Of a DNA stretch of 64,000 bases, positions 26,422 to 40,050 are shown piece by piece. The stretch is taken from NCBI GenBank assembly GCA_035236585.1, contig CP141139.1, positions 50,599,217 to 50,663,216 on the forward strand, in the 5' to 3' direction. The position numbers and the translations under genes are program-made. A model generated the notes under the pieces. It searched no databases. It was not told where the DNA came from and worked only from the letters and a program-made list of their open reading frames with translations. The DNA is from Warburgia ugandensis (taxonomy: Eukaryota; Streptophyta; Magnoliopsida; Canellales; Canellaceae). The stretch's first letter is position 1; each line of letters opens with the position of its first letter.

Positions 26422-27737
26422 GATGAGTGGAGGCCCTTGACTACCATGGGGTGAATTACCCCTTGAGCATTAATCAATCATTGATGTGGGGTGATCTTGT
26501 TTTATGTCTTTTTTGTTGTACTTGACTAACCTTCAGGTTTTGTCGCGTTTCCAAAAGTACATACAAGGGAAGCTTCTTTTTTCCTTTTTCTTTCTTTCTT
26601 TCTTTTTTGTTGGAAAAACTAACCTAAATTATGCAACCTAACTTCTAAAATGATGCACAAAAAAAAGGAAGACTCAAATAATCCTAAGGCTAATAAGCAG
26701 CAATATATTTGACTCTCTTGGATTTGTGTGGGGATGACGTTTTTTTATTAGCCTAGACTAGCACTCCTCTTCTCTTTCAGATTTGACTACTGCTTACTAG
26801 TTAGGTTCTATGCAAGGTGGTTGATACAATCCTCTAGTAAGGAGGTGTTTAGACCTCACAAATGTCAACGAAAGGCACAGAAAAATTACTTGGATTTTAA
26901 GACATCCACTATAACCACAATGATTAGAAGCCACTAGAGTGACAATAGATCGCGTTCTATTAAGAGGGTCCTATGAGCATGTGATGGCCCTATAGGTCTC
27001 TTCTGATTTATTTTAAATTAATATGAACGGAAAGGTTACGCGCTTGAGGTAATTATCCTAAATGGGCTAAGTGGTGGCAATGAAATCCACCCTTGATCTT
27101 ATGGGGGTAGGGTACCCTTACTAATTAATTTTCACACACCATGGCAATTTGATCAGCATATAAATCACCTTAAAGTATTAACCGTGCCCTAAGAATGCAA
27201 TTAAAAGTAATAACCTAATGCAAAATCCTAAAATGCAACAATTATAAAAGATGATGTCTATAAGGGTTACACTACCAAACAATGCAAACCCTAATCTAGA
27301 AAATAAATGAGTGAGGAAACTTACAGTGGGGTTTCTGATGAAGATCAAGTGTGGGCCACCTTATCCTACACTTGCCTTGTATTATACAATCCTTTAAAAT
27401 TTAAAACAAAAATTGCAATTTACAAGGATCCTCACTACAAGATTCACTCAAAAGAAAAACGAAAATCCTATTCTAGAAAATTAGGAAAATTTCTAGTTTG
27501 GTGAAGATCCACTTGCCAAATTCCTCCACTTTTCAATTTCCTGAAAAATAAAATTAGAAATGAGTGCCAAATTCAGGAAACAAGGTGATTATACCCTAAA
27601 ACTAATTGAAAACTACACATAAAATTTCCTAAAATGCTAAAAATTACAATTCCTAATTTTTTTATTTGTTTTGAATTTTTCTAAAAAAATTATTTTTTTG
27701 GATTTTTAATTAATTTTTATGAAAACTCCTTCACAAG
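26422..27737. other. 5' untranslated internal region of the Athila-like element
   Basis: Lies between the primer site and gag on the minus strand. No frame with family features; the plus frame 27307-27504 is treated as chance. Confidence 0.6.
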
Positions 27738-27755
27738 TCCCCGACAACGGTGCCA
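27738..27755 (-). other. Primer-binding site, tRNA-Asp type
   Basis: Minus strand 'tggcaccgttgtcgggga' lies six bases inside the 5' LTR. It matches the complement of the tRNA-Asp 3' end (TGGCGCCGTTGCCGGGG) with two C-to-T-type changes. This primer is characteristic of Athila/Tat elements. Confidence 0.85.
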
Positions 27756-27761
27756 AAAATT

Positions 27762-29847
27762 TATTGATGTTTAACCGTAAGTGCACAGGCTATTCTAGTG
27801 TAGCTTATCCAAGTACAATTCGATCCCACAAGGACTTATTTAAAAAATAAGAATTTTAATAAAATTTAATTATCTAAAATTTAAATATAAATTGCTAAAA
27901 ATATTGAAATTATAATCAGAGTTCATATTTAATCAACTTCTCAAAATTAAAGAATTTTCAATTCCTAAATAATAAAAAAATCAAATAACATGAAAAAAAC
28001 TACTTCCCTAGCTTAATCACTATCAATAACTTCAAATCTTTCTGAGAGATGATCAGCCTTCATATATGTCTTTAGCACGTCTTAGAGATCTACCAATTGG
28101 ATTTGTCAGATTCCTCAAAATCATCAAGATCTGGGCTAAATTGTAATTTTGAGATTTGGACAGCTTAGATTAAGTTACTAATTTTAGATTAAAGATCAAA
28201 TACATCAATTAGGTCTAGGGATGTCCTAAGAATGAAACTATAAAGTTAATTTGAAATCAGAGAAGAAACGGATGAGAAATAAGAACTTCTTGGTTGATTA
28301 AGGCTAACATGTTGATTGGGTTATGCCTTGATTGATCTAATTTGGATTAAGCTGTTCCTAGATTAACAAAATGCAAATAAAAGAGAACTGGAATAAACAA
28401 TGACGCAGATGTAAATAAAGAGGGAATATAGATGCAAATAAAGTAGGGACACAGATGTAATTAAAGAAAAAGGATAGAAATATAATTTTAATTAAAGGAA
28501 GAAGGGAAAAAAAAATTGATTTAAAATTAGGTTTTTAAGAAAAACCAGACAAAACTCAACAAAGAAGAGAGAGCTTGAGGAGGAAGAAGAGAAGAAAGGA
28601 GGGGGAAGAGAAGAAAAAGAGGAAAGATGGGAAACCTGGATTGGGTTTCTATTTTTAGGCCACTGACAATGCAGAGAAATGTCGAATGAGGAAGAAGAGG
28701 AAGAGGGAAAGAGGAGGAGAGGAGAAGAGGAGAAGAGAGGAGGGGAAAAGGAGGACCTTTAGCTGATGACATCAGTGGAAGGATGGTAATGCAGAGAAGA
28801 GCGGGGCAGGTGGAACACAATGGAGAAGGGAGAATGCCAACTGGTGAAGTAGAGATGCTAGTTTGGGAATTGGATGGTGGATGTTGCCGGCCAAAGAACA
28901 AGTGATGGAGATGTTGCCATGGGGTTGACTGGCAACGGGCTCTAGTGTGGTGCGTGTGAGAGTTGGGGCAAACTAGCCGAAGGAGAAGAAAAGTCGGTGA
29001 TTGGGAAAGGAGCTAGAGACAAAGCAATAGAGAGGAGGGGAAGTTAGAGGAGCTAGGTAGGAGAGAGAGAAGGGTGATGAGGAGGAGGTTGAAGTCCGTT
29101 GGTGGAATGAGAAGTGCGTGAGATGGGAAGGAGAGAACGTGGGAGAGAAGAGAGAGAGCAAGAGGAGGGGTGGTCAACCTTGTGGATGCCCTCCTACGGT
29201 TTTAGGAAGGGGTTTAAAAGAGAAGAGAATAAGGGGAGAAGAGGAAGGTCAGAGAGTGAAAGAGGGAATTAAGAGAAAAAGGAGAACGTGAGAGAGTGGG
29301 AAAGGAAAGAGAAGAATAAGGAGGGAAAGAGAGAAGTAGGGAAAGAGGGAGTAAGGGAATAGAGAGTGAATAGGAAGTGGGCTACAGTTGCATGCCTCTT
29401 TAAAGCTCTCCCTTTACTAATTTGGTTCTCCCCCCTTTCAAAACTTCTCTACAATTGCAACTTGCCTTCTCCATGTTTTTCCTTTTTTCCATGATTCCCA
29501 ATTAAGCTCAATTGTCTTCTAAGAAACTATCCCATCTATCTTTGTGAGTGATTTAACCCGCCCAATGCGCTTTAAGATGATCTACACCGTTAACTTTTAA
29601 TCGTAGTCATCCCTGCATCTTTTGGTTAATCTGTAAAATAAAAGACCAAATTAGAATCATCTGAACCATACATTAATCATCTAATGAGCTCTAATGATCA
29701 TCTGACCGTTGATTTTGACAAATTAAGGTTTGGATGGTCAATTAGAGCCAAATTCAAAATCAAGCTAAATTTTACAAATTTGAACTGGTAGATGATCTAA
29801 TTGAATGCTAACTTAGGGGTATTTTGACTAAAATTGAACATTTAACG
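27762..29847 (-). repeat. 5' LTR of the Athila-like element
   Basis: 2086 bp, aligned over its length with 19389-21517. The terminal TG has become TA on plus (27762-27763), and the far end reads 'taacg' for 'taaca'. It has the same purine-rich domain (about 28550-29360). Confidence 0.92.
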
Positions 29848-29852
29848 CTTAC
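29848..29852. repeat. Right target-site duplication of the Athila-like element
   Basis: 'cttac', matching 19384-19388. Confidence 0.85.
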
Positions 29853-32341
<2,489 letters not shown>

Positions 32342-32371
32342 AAGACTGTAATAATAATAATAATAATAATA
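32342..32371. repeat. (AAT)n microsatellite
   Basis: About eight AAT units. Confidence 0.9.
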
Positions 32372-32479
32372 AGAGGTTATTCAAACATTATTTCTCATTC
32401 TCTATAAAGTGACAATGGGTTTTAACAGCTGCACTTCCAAATAGCTTTCTAACAAAATGTGAAGAGAAAAAATCCAACA

Positions 32480-32678
32480 AGAATAAGGAGTGTAGACTTA
32501 GATGGTTTAAACATATCCAACGAAGACCGAAAACAACACAGGAACTGGTGATAAAAGATTTAAAAATTTTGAACTAAATGAGGCCACGACCCCTGATAGA
32601 GGGAAATGAAGGATTAAGATTTATGTAGTCGACTCCTGATCTAGATAAGGCTATGATGATGATGATGATGATGATGAG
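32480..32678 (+). mobile_element. RTE-type LINE 3' end with (GAT)n tail
   Basis: Carries 'cttagatggtttaaacatat' (the L-R-W-F-x-H block of the RTE C-terminus), 'aaaagatttaaaaatttt', 'aggccacgacccctgata' and 'ctagataaggctatgatgatg'. It ends in about seven GAT units. The same order is seen at 37.4-37.8 and 54.9-55.3 kb. Only the 3' end remains. Confidence 0.75.
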
Positions 32679-32892
32679 CTATTCCAATAATGCAGACTAT
32701 ATTCCATTACTGTTTTCTTTAACATGCTGTCCACATGTCCTTTAATGTTGTATATGACTTTTGACATGCTAATCTACCTAAGACCATTGGAAAAAGAAAA
32801 AAGAAAAGGTAAGTTTTCTAGGATCTACATTGGTTCATTGTTTAACACTAACTTTAGGACCTCTGCAACCATGTCCCACCAACTCCCCTTCA

Positions 32893-32897
<5 letters not shown>

Positions 32898-32975
<78 letters not shown>
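32898..32975. repeat. (CT)n microsatellite
   Basis: Uninterrupted CT run. Confidence 0.97.
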
Positions 32976-32980
<5 letters not shown>

Positions 32981-33564
32981 TTCACCAATCAAAACCTCAA
33001 ACTATCAACCAAAAAATGGTTCGTCCCCACTAGCATACTAGCTGAAAAAAGGTAAATAGATAAATGTGATTTGATCAACCTTCCTAGGATACAAAAGGGA
33101 AGAACCTAAAATACCATGGGAAGAGATGTAAAAAGGCATGGGCATTATTTTTATTCTCTTTTGAATCTTCTTTCCTTCTCATGACCAAATCATCAAGTAC
33201 TAAAACCTAAAATCTCCTTCCAAGGGGCTCTAAAAGCCTTTTCTTCCCAAAAAAATAAATAAATAATGGCATCTACTACTATTCCCAATAGCAAAAAATC
33301 ATCCCAATTCCTCATTCTCATTCATTTCCCAACACCAGAGCTTGTACCCATCTATTTCTCTAGTTTAGCCCCTTTCCACTCGGTTTCTTGGATACAAGCA
33401 ATGTTAACTCTCATGTGTTTCATCATATCTACTATCTCCAGGCTCTTACATGTCAATATATATTCCATGTAATTATATGAATCTTGTTCTCTTGACCTAT
33501 CTTATTTACCTGTACACTTTCTGAACAGTGCAAGAACCCATGCATACTTTTCACTCTACTTGGG

Positions 33565-34943
33565 TATTAATGTAATGTGTCGTTATAAGGAAACACCTTG
33601 CCTATTTTGCAACTCTTACTCATATCCAAAACAAAACTTCTTCTCCGATTCATCACTACCACATTACCATAGACTCTCTTAAATCTAGATTCTTTCTCTA
33701 CCACTTTCCCACTTACGAAATGGTATTACATGGGAGGTAGGTTTGAGTCATCTAATAATGGGTCAGCTAAAGAAAAAATTAAAATTTAGGTTCCTAGGAA
33801 CTAACTCTTTGCTATCTTTGTAATAATCTAAAATGGATTTTCAAGAGAGAGATCTTAGGTAAGAATCAATAGTTTTAGAGAAAAGGGTCTGTAATAAGGG
33901 AAAGGAAGTGGTTTCAGAAATTAGAGACCCCACGTGAGGAACTTGAGCATCAACTTTACAAAACTAAGATAGGCCAACTGATTCTTTTTCTAGATAAATA
34001 TATCTAACGTAGTGTGTTGCTTTCGAGGGAACACTATAGCAGCCCTTGCTTATTTTCCAACTCTTACTCATATCCAAAACAAAACTTCTTTTTCTGTTCA
34101 TCACTACCACACCACCATAGACACTCTTAAACCTATATTCTTTATCTGCCACTTTCCCACTTTTGAAATGGTGGCGGTGTTCTACAAGAATCCAAGATAG
34201 GTGGTAGGTTTAAGTCATCTAGTAATGAGACAGCTAAAGAGAAATTACAGTCTTTAGGTTCTTAGGCACTTACTCTTTGCTATCTTTGTAATAATCTAAT
34301 ATGGATTTTCAAGAGAGAGATCTTCGGCAAGAATCTATTGATGGTTTTAGAGAAAAGGGTTTGTAATAAGGGAAAGGAAGTGGTTTTAGAAATTAGGAAA
34401 CCCACATGAGGAACTTGAGTGTCAACTTTATAGAACCAAGATCAGCCAACAGATTTTTTTTGGACAAATATATCTAATGTAATGTGTTGCTTTTGAGGGA
34501 ATACTGTAGCAGCTCTTGCCTATTTTGCAACTCTTATTCATATCCAAAACAAAACTTCTTCTCCAGTCCATCACTACAACACCACCATATACTCTCTTAA
34601 ATCTAGATTCTTTCTCTGCCACTTTCCCACTTTTGAAATGGTTGTGGTGTTCTACAAGAATCCAAGATAGGTCGTAGGTTTAAGTCATCCAGTAATGAGT
34701 CAGCTAAAGAGAAAATACAAACTTTAGGTTCTTAGGAACTAACTCTTTGCTATCTTTGTAATGATCTAATATGGATTTTCAAGAGAGAGCCTTAGGAAAG
34801 AATCTATTGAAAGTTTTAGAGAAAAGGGTCTCTAACAAGGTAAAGGAAGTGGCTTCATAAATTAAGAACCCCACATGAGGAACTCGCATGTCAACATTAT
34901 AGAACTAAGATCATCCAACGGATTCTTTTTCTGGACAAATGTA
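33565..34943. repeat. Three-unit tandem array, ~470-bp unit
   Basis: Units at about 33565-34003, 34004-34473 and 34474-34943. Each begins near 'taatgtaatgtgttg' and contains 'actcatatccaaaacaaaac', 'tctgccactttcccactt' and 'ggattttcaagagagaga'. Unit 1 has lost about 35 bp after 'gaaatgg'. Units are diverged but alignable. On the minus strand a frame with RVYGGVVVM and RRSFVLDMSKSCKIGK stays open in all three units (33964-34152 in unit 2, 34428-34622 in unit 3), starting at GTG rather than ATG. The opposite strand is also open. I do not recognise this peptide. It could be a decayed transposon coding fragment amplified in tandem, or chance. Confidence 0.85.
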
Positions 34944-36440
34944 TCTAAAGGTTTGATCATCAAATCAAAGGCACACAATATACAACTCATAGAACATTGT
35001 CGAGAAATACATCTAATTTCCTTAACCCTAAGAAAATTTCTACATGTTTAGTAAAGTGTAAACAAAATTGACCATGAATAGCCATTTTGAAGAAAATTCT
35101 ACCATTCTTCGACTCTTGTGTTGGGCCTAAGCCCAAGTAGATCAAAGGCAATACTCTCCAGACCTTTTACATGGTTCAAAAATCTAATTTTTGCCTTTTG
35201 TTGTGTATTTTCCAAATCTTTCTCAGATGAAGTTTTTGACCATAACAAGAGATGCACTTTGAAGACTTAATAGCCTAAAAAAGTGGCCATCAAGCTATAT
35301 TTTAAGGGGTTGAGTCTGCAACATATATATGTGTGTATGTGTATATATTATCGGCACCATTGATGGAGGTTTCTAAGCTATTTGAAGATAATGGGACGCG
35401 GCTGTTCTACCCATTGGTAGCCCAAAATTTGTAATCATATAAACAAGGAATTTTCTAGTCAAACATACATCAGCCCCGTCATTTGCCAGATGTTGCCTAT
35501 AAAGATACACATAAGCAGCCATGTCAAATGTACTTTAACGATGACGAACATCGTCTCTGACTATGGTGCTTTTGTTAAGACTTATAAAATTGAGTATATA
35601 TTATAATTAATTTAAAATATAGGGTGGAACTGCTAAAATGCGACAAAATCAGGAATTTTAAAGCAATTTTTCTGCGAGTAGTATAGATGAGTAGGTTAAA
35701 CCCCTCCCTCCCCGCCCTCCTCTGTTTATTTTTACACAAGCTAAGAATTACAAAGTAAATACTTCACTCATAATTCTATTCCCCGGACAAAAAAAAAGAA
35801 GCTAGCAACTTGACCCTGCAAGCAAGTAAATTTTAAGAGAGATGCTAACTTGTTTGTGATGTACTTCCCTAGACATTTGTTGACAGTAAATCCCAAAATA
35901 ATGACAATTCCTCTCACACGGGCTCAACCACTAAAGAGAACTACTGAGCCTTTGTAGGCCCTTTTTCCCATACACCTATTATCTACTTTCCAACCTTCAA
36001 GTGAGGGCCTCAATTCCAGAACTTCAGGTCCAAAGGAACCGTACCAACAGGGGTGGAGGAAGTTTGGAATCACGAAGAAGACCATCGATGCCAGAGATGG
36101 AATTGGAGAGGGTAAACATCATTGACGAACAAGATTTGTCACCCACGATGTCTCAACACGCGGGCGGCTCTGAAGATGAATGACTCGATCACAAGATTCA
36201 CGACTCATCTCAACCCTTGGCTCCGGGCGATGAGGATGAACGGTGTAGATCAATTAGAAGAAAAGGAAATATATTATTCATTGTGATTTTTGTTTACCCG
36301 ATATCAAAAGCAGCATTAAATCAGAGGAACGGGATGGATCATCCAAAGATGGGTCCCACCGTATTACCCTGTACCTTCTCCACCTTCCATGGTCTATCTT
36401 GGCTAATATGTGCAGTCGTTTTTAGTGAATTTTAGAATTC
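34944..36440. other. Gene-free stretch upstream of CLPF
   Basis: No accepted gene. A 60-codon plus frame at 36001-36183 has no domain. A (TA/TG)n run lies near 35325-35347. 'aatgggtcc'-type blocks around 36340 are common intergenic sequence. Confidence 0.4.
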
Positions 36441-36533
36441 ACAAATAAAGCTTTCCCTCTCTTTTTTGCACTTCGTCTGCATTTTTTCCTCCCCAAACTC
36501 CAACCGCAGTCTCTCTGTCTCGAGAGTAATCGG
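36441..36533 (+). promoter_or_regulatory. Possible non-coding first exon of CLPF
   Basis: A pyrimidine-rich tract typical of plant 5' UTRs ('ctctcttttttgcacttcgt', 'ctctctgtctcgag') is followed by a consensus donor 'cgg|gtaaat' at 36534. If used, it would start a leader intron ending just before the ATG at 40051, for example at the AG at 40047-40048. No transcript evidence; inference only. Confidence 0.25.
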
Positions 36534-37279
36534 GTAAATTTTTCTCGAAATTTCTGATTTCATTTTTTCATTCGAACTCATTATAACAGTTGTTTGATTA
36601 CTTCATCTTTTTGGTAATCTTTTGGTGGTTTTATTTTATCTGTATTGGAGTGCTTTAAATTTGAGCGAGAAAGGCTAATGTTGGATTAGGTGTAAACCCA
36701 ATCTTGGTGCAACTTTTAGTGCCGACCAGGAAATGGAAATTCTTCGTGCAGTTTGGGCCCTTATAATTGCCATACCTCCCCTAAATTGCAGCTTGTTTGC
36801 GACTTCCCTTGAACGATTGCTGGGTTAGAAGGTTTAACATGTCAAACCCTTGGTATTCAAGGAAACTCTGGAAGAAACGGTGTGAGGCATAGATCAGACA
36901 TACAAAGCTAGAGTATATATCCTCCTTAGGTATAACCCAATTATTCCTTAAATGATTTGATACTTTGAAGAACGTCATATTCTGATATTCATACTTAAAA
37001 TGATTGGATTCAGGAGCAGGTTGGCAAGGTGAATATTTCAAAAAAAAAAAAAAAGGTACAAAAATGATAACAATTAGTGAAAATGCCGGAAGAAATAGGA
37101 GAAAAGGATTATGAGAATGTGATTGTTTTGATTTCTGTTTTGAATGTTGGACACAAGGCAGCCATGAGCAGCCTCAACAAGTGAACTACCAAGGGAAAGT
37201 TCCTTTGCTTATGAGAATGTAAATTTTAGTCTTTAAATTTTGGTTTCTAACAGATTTATAAATAATATTTGAGAATTGA
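36534..37279. other. Gene-free stretch (possible leader intron)
   Basis: Low-complexity A+T-rich DNA with a poly-A run at about 37041-37054. Nothing else recognised. Confidence 0.35.
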
Positions 37280-37806
37280 TATCCAAGTGGATTGGTACAA
37301 ATATAGATGTGCCTTTGGAGTTTTGTGTAATCAGTGGGCACCCACTCAAACTAAAAGAAAAATTCTATAGAATGGCTGTAAGGCAACCACGCTCTGTGGA
37401 TCAGTCTTAGGTAGTTAGGGAACAATGTGTGCATAGGATGAGTGTTGCGAAAATGTGGATGTTGAGATGGATGAGTGGCAAGACAATAAAGGATAGAATT
37501 GGAAATAAAAACAATAGAGGAAATTTAGGAGTAGTACCAACAGGTAACAAGATGAGGTAGATTAGACTTAGAAAGTTTAGACATGTCCAATGGAGACTAA
37601 AAATAGCATTGGTTAGAAGGAGTGAGGCAATCCAAGTTGAAGGTTTTAAAATGACAAGGGGAAGGCCCAAAAGAACGTGGATAGAAGTGGTGAGAAAAGA
37701 TTTAAAATTTTAGGACTAAATGAAGCCATGACACTTAATGGAGGAGAATGGAGGAACAAGACTCATGTGGATGACCCCTAATTGGGATAAGGTCTTGATG
37801 ATGATG
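37280..37806 (+). mobile_element. RTE-type LINE 3' fragment
   Basis: Decayed translation of the RTE C-terminal region: 'tgtggatgttgagatggatg' (R-M-L-R-W-M-type block), 'ggcccaaaagaacgtggata' (RPKRTWIE), then 'gaatggaggaacaagactca' (EWRNKTH). It ends 'tgggataaggtcttgatgat' with a short GAT tail. It is truncated at the 5' side and has stops. Confidence 0.82.
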
Positions 37807-40050
37807 ATTTGAGAATTTGACAAATACTAGTGCAATTTGAGCTTTTCTTTGGTATGATCAGTTTTAGTCTCTATAAGTTTGCATTGAATTTGAAAAGTCT
37901 ATTAACTTTGAATATTTGGAAATGACTTGTGGCATAAAAAGTTGGGTCCTTTTTAAAAAATTTCAGTTATTGGGAGACTATTGTCACTATGCTGGTGGTA
38001 AATTGTCATAGGAGTTTGGAAGGAGTTATCGGATCTTTGTGGTCAAGGTTTTTATTGAAAGAAACTGATTGCTGGAAATCGAAAATTATTTCATCAGTTA
38101 ATATGTTGTGAGGTGTTCTGATTATCTGTCACTTGGCTGGTTGTGGATGCTTGAATTTGATCTAAACAAGTTATGAGTACATGTTTTGGTTACCCCACTT
38201 CTTTTTCCCGCTGAACTGTATAAAATCCATTGCCTTTAAATGTGGGAATCTGTAACATATCTTGTGAGAGAGACATTGGGAAATGTTTGCCAATAGTGAA
38301 ATATTTTGGAAAGAAAACATAAGAGAAGTTTGATTAAGAGAGGGTAACAACTAGGGTACTACACGGGAACCATTTGCAAAATATAGTGCAAAATAATGCT
38401 AGAGAAAATGGAAAAAGGGGAAATGCATCTCCTATGTATTTCACATAACTTTCTCAGATGTTTTTCACAGGTTTCCCCATATTTAAGAACACTTACGCTT
38501 TGGTTTCCGAAACAAGTTCCGACTATGTAGAGATGTTTCTGCTAAATAAAGTCCTGATCATACGACCTATATGCTATGTGTACAAAATTCCAACTCCACA
38601 TATTCTAACCACTTAACAAATGGATGTTGGGCCCTTCAGTATTGAGCCTTAGGTGTTCTTTAACAAATCACACAAAACCCTTCTGTTGGAGATGGACTGC
38701 GAGTTCTATACTATTGTTGTGCCCAACTCATGTTATGGCCACCATAGAGTTATAATCATTCATGGAGTTAACCCATCTTTGTTTCTTATGATGTATTCAT
38801 GATGAAATGCTCTTTTAAATCTTTGTATTTTCATCTAAATTTTATAGAAGCATCTTTTATTCCAAACATTGAGCTTGCTTCTTCAATTTTGAGAGAATAC
38901 GTGCTTCATGTTTTTATGGTTGAAGAATGTATTGCTGATTGTTGTGTTGGAAGAAATAGGTGTTGGAGAAGGGTTATTTAAATAGCAGAAAATGCAAATT
39001 CAAATAATAGAAAATGCTTGTCATGAATCAGATGGTAATGCAGAAGAATGTAACTCTCGATTCATATTAAGATTCCTCAACCTACAGCAGCATCTGCCAA
39101 AATGGAATAGTAGCGAGAAGAACCTAGGGAAAGCTTGAAAGGCCTCACCAGTGACATTACAATGATATGTCATTAGCTGTGTTGAGCGGAGGGACATGCA
39201 TGTCTGAGTTTCTGGAAGATATTAAGATTCAAGAATGCTGGTTGATTTTGATTTTGTTGGAATTTAGGCTAATCTTATTCAATTCCCAGACTGACTTGGA
39301 TTGAATTCTGAAAGTACCTAACTGGAAGTGGCAGGACTGTGTTATCATTTAAAAGTTTCCTTCTCTTTTAAATCAAGTCTAACTTGGTTCTGGACTACTC
39401 TAGAAGTACTCTAAAGTGGAAGATTAGTTACTAGTAAAGGTTCAGGGTGTCTATGGTCGGTAAGGAGACTGTTTATGGGGCAATTGGTCTACCATATCTT
39501 ATAAAACACACTGTTTTTTTTTTTTCTGATGAATCATGTATTTCAATTTTACCAATTTCTGTGTTTCAATTGAACCCAGACCTAAGCCTCAAAAGTTTCT
39601 TTTGTTCCTATCTTCTGAATCTATTTCTAGTGGTTGCAAATTAATTTGGTTTGTTCTGTATAACTTTTGCATCATAATTTAACTCATAGTACTGCATCCA
39701 TTGTGCCAAAGCCCTCACAAATCATGTTTCTGTGCTACATATTCATTTCTGTTCTTTCTCACATGCTTATGTGTGAAGTGGTTCATGTATCAGAACTGTT
39801 TCTGTTATAGAAACATATTTTATTGTATAGAGTTTGCTCTTTTATATGTATTAGAAGTTGCATTAGTCACATCTGCGTGAGCTTCTAATGTTTTCTTCTT
39901 TGATGTTCAAAGTATGTCCTGTTGCAAAGGTTTCATAGCAAAGGACTTACTTTCATAATAGAACAGGTAGAAGTTTGTCCTCAATCATATGGTGCTGGAC
40001 AAGTTCCTGATAATTGCTAGTAGCTAAAGAGCTTCTTCCCGAGTAAAGAT
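37807..40050. other. Gene-free stretch upstream of the CLPF start codon
   Basis: No coding feature. T-rich sequence (for example 39516-39526) and possible 3' splice sites near 39966, 40020 and 40048 are compatible with a 5' leader intron but do not prove it. Confidence 0.4.

Larger units (their letters stand above)
19389..29847 (-). mobile_element. Athila-like Ty3/gypsy LTR retrotransposon lacking RT and integrase
   Basis: An element bounded by a 5-bp target-site duplication 'cttac' (19384-19388 and 29848-29852). On the minus strand the order is 5' LTR (27762-29847), tRNA-Asp-type primer site (27738-27755), decayed gag, decayed aspartic protease, non-coding region, polypurine tract (21518-21530) and 3' LTR (19389-21517). 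Total length is about 10.5 kb. The internal region is only 6.2 kb and I see no reverse transcriptase, RNase H or integrase. On the minus strand 'aacttagcactcactgggag' near 23185-23205 resembles sequence found after the pol end in this group, which suggests that the pol core was deleted. The LTRs differ at roughly one base in ten over the first ~190 positions compared by eye, so the insertion is old. Confidence 0.9.

Noticed and set aside
33266-33472. 68-residue plus frame upstream of the tandem array
   Set aside because: No domain, low-complexity start, no neighbours that support a gene.
36001-36183. 60-codon acidic/basic frame starting at an ATG
   Set aside because: Short, no homology I recognise, no splice partner seen; probably chance.
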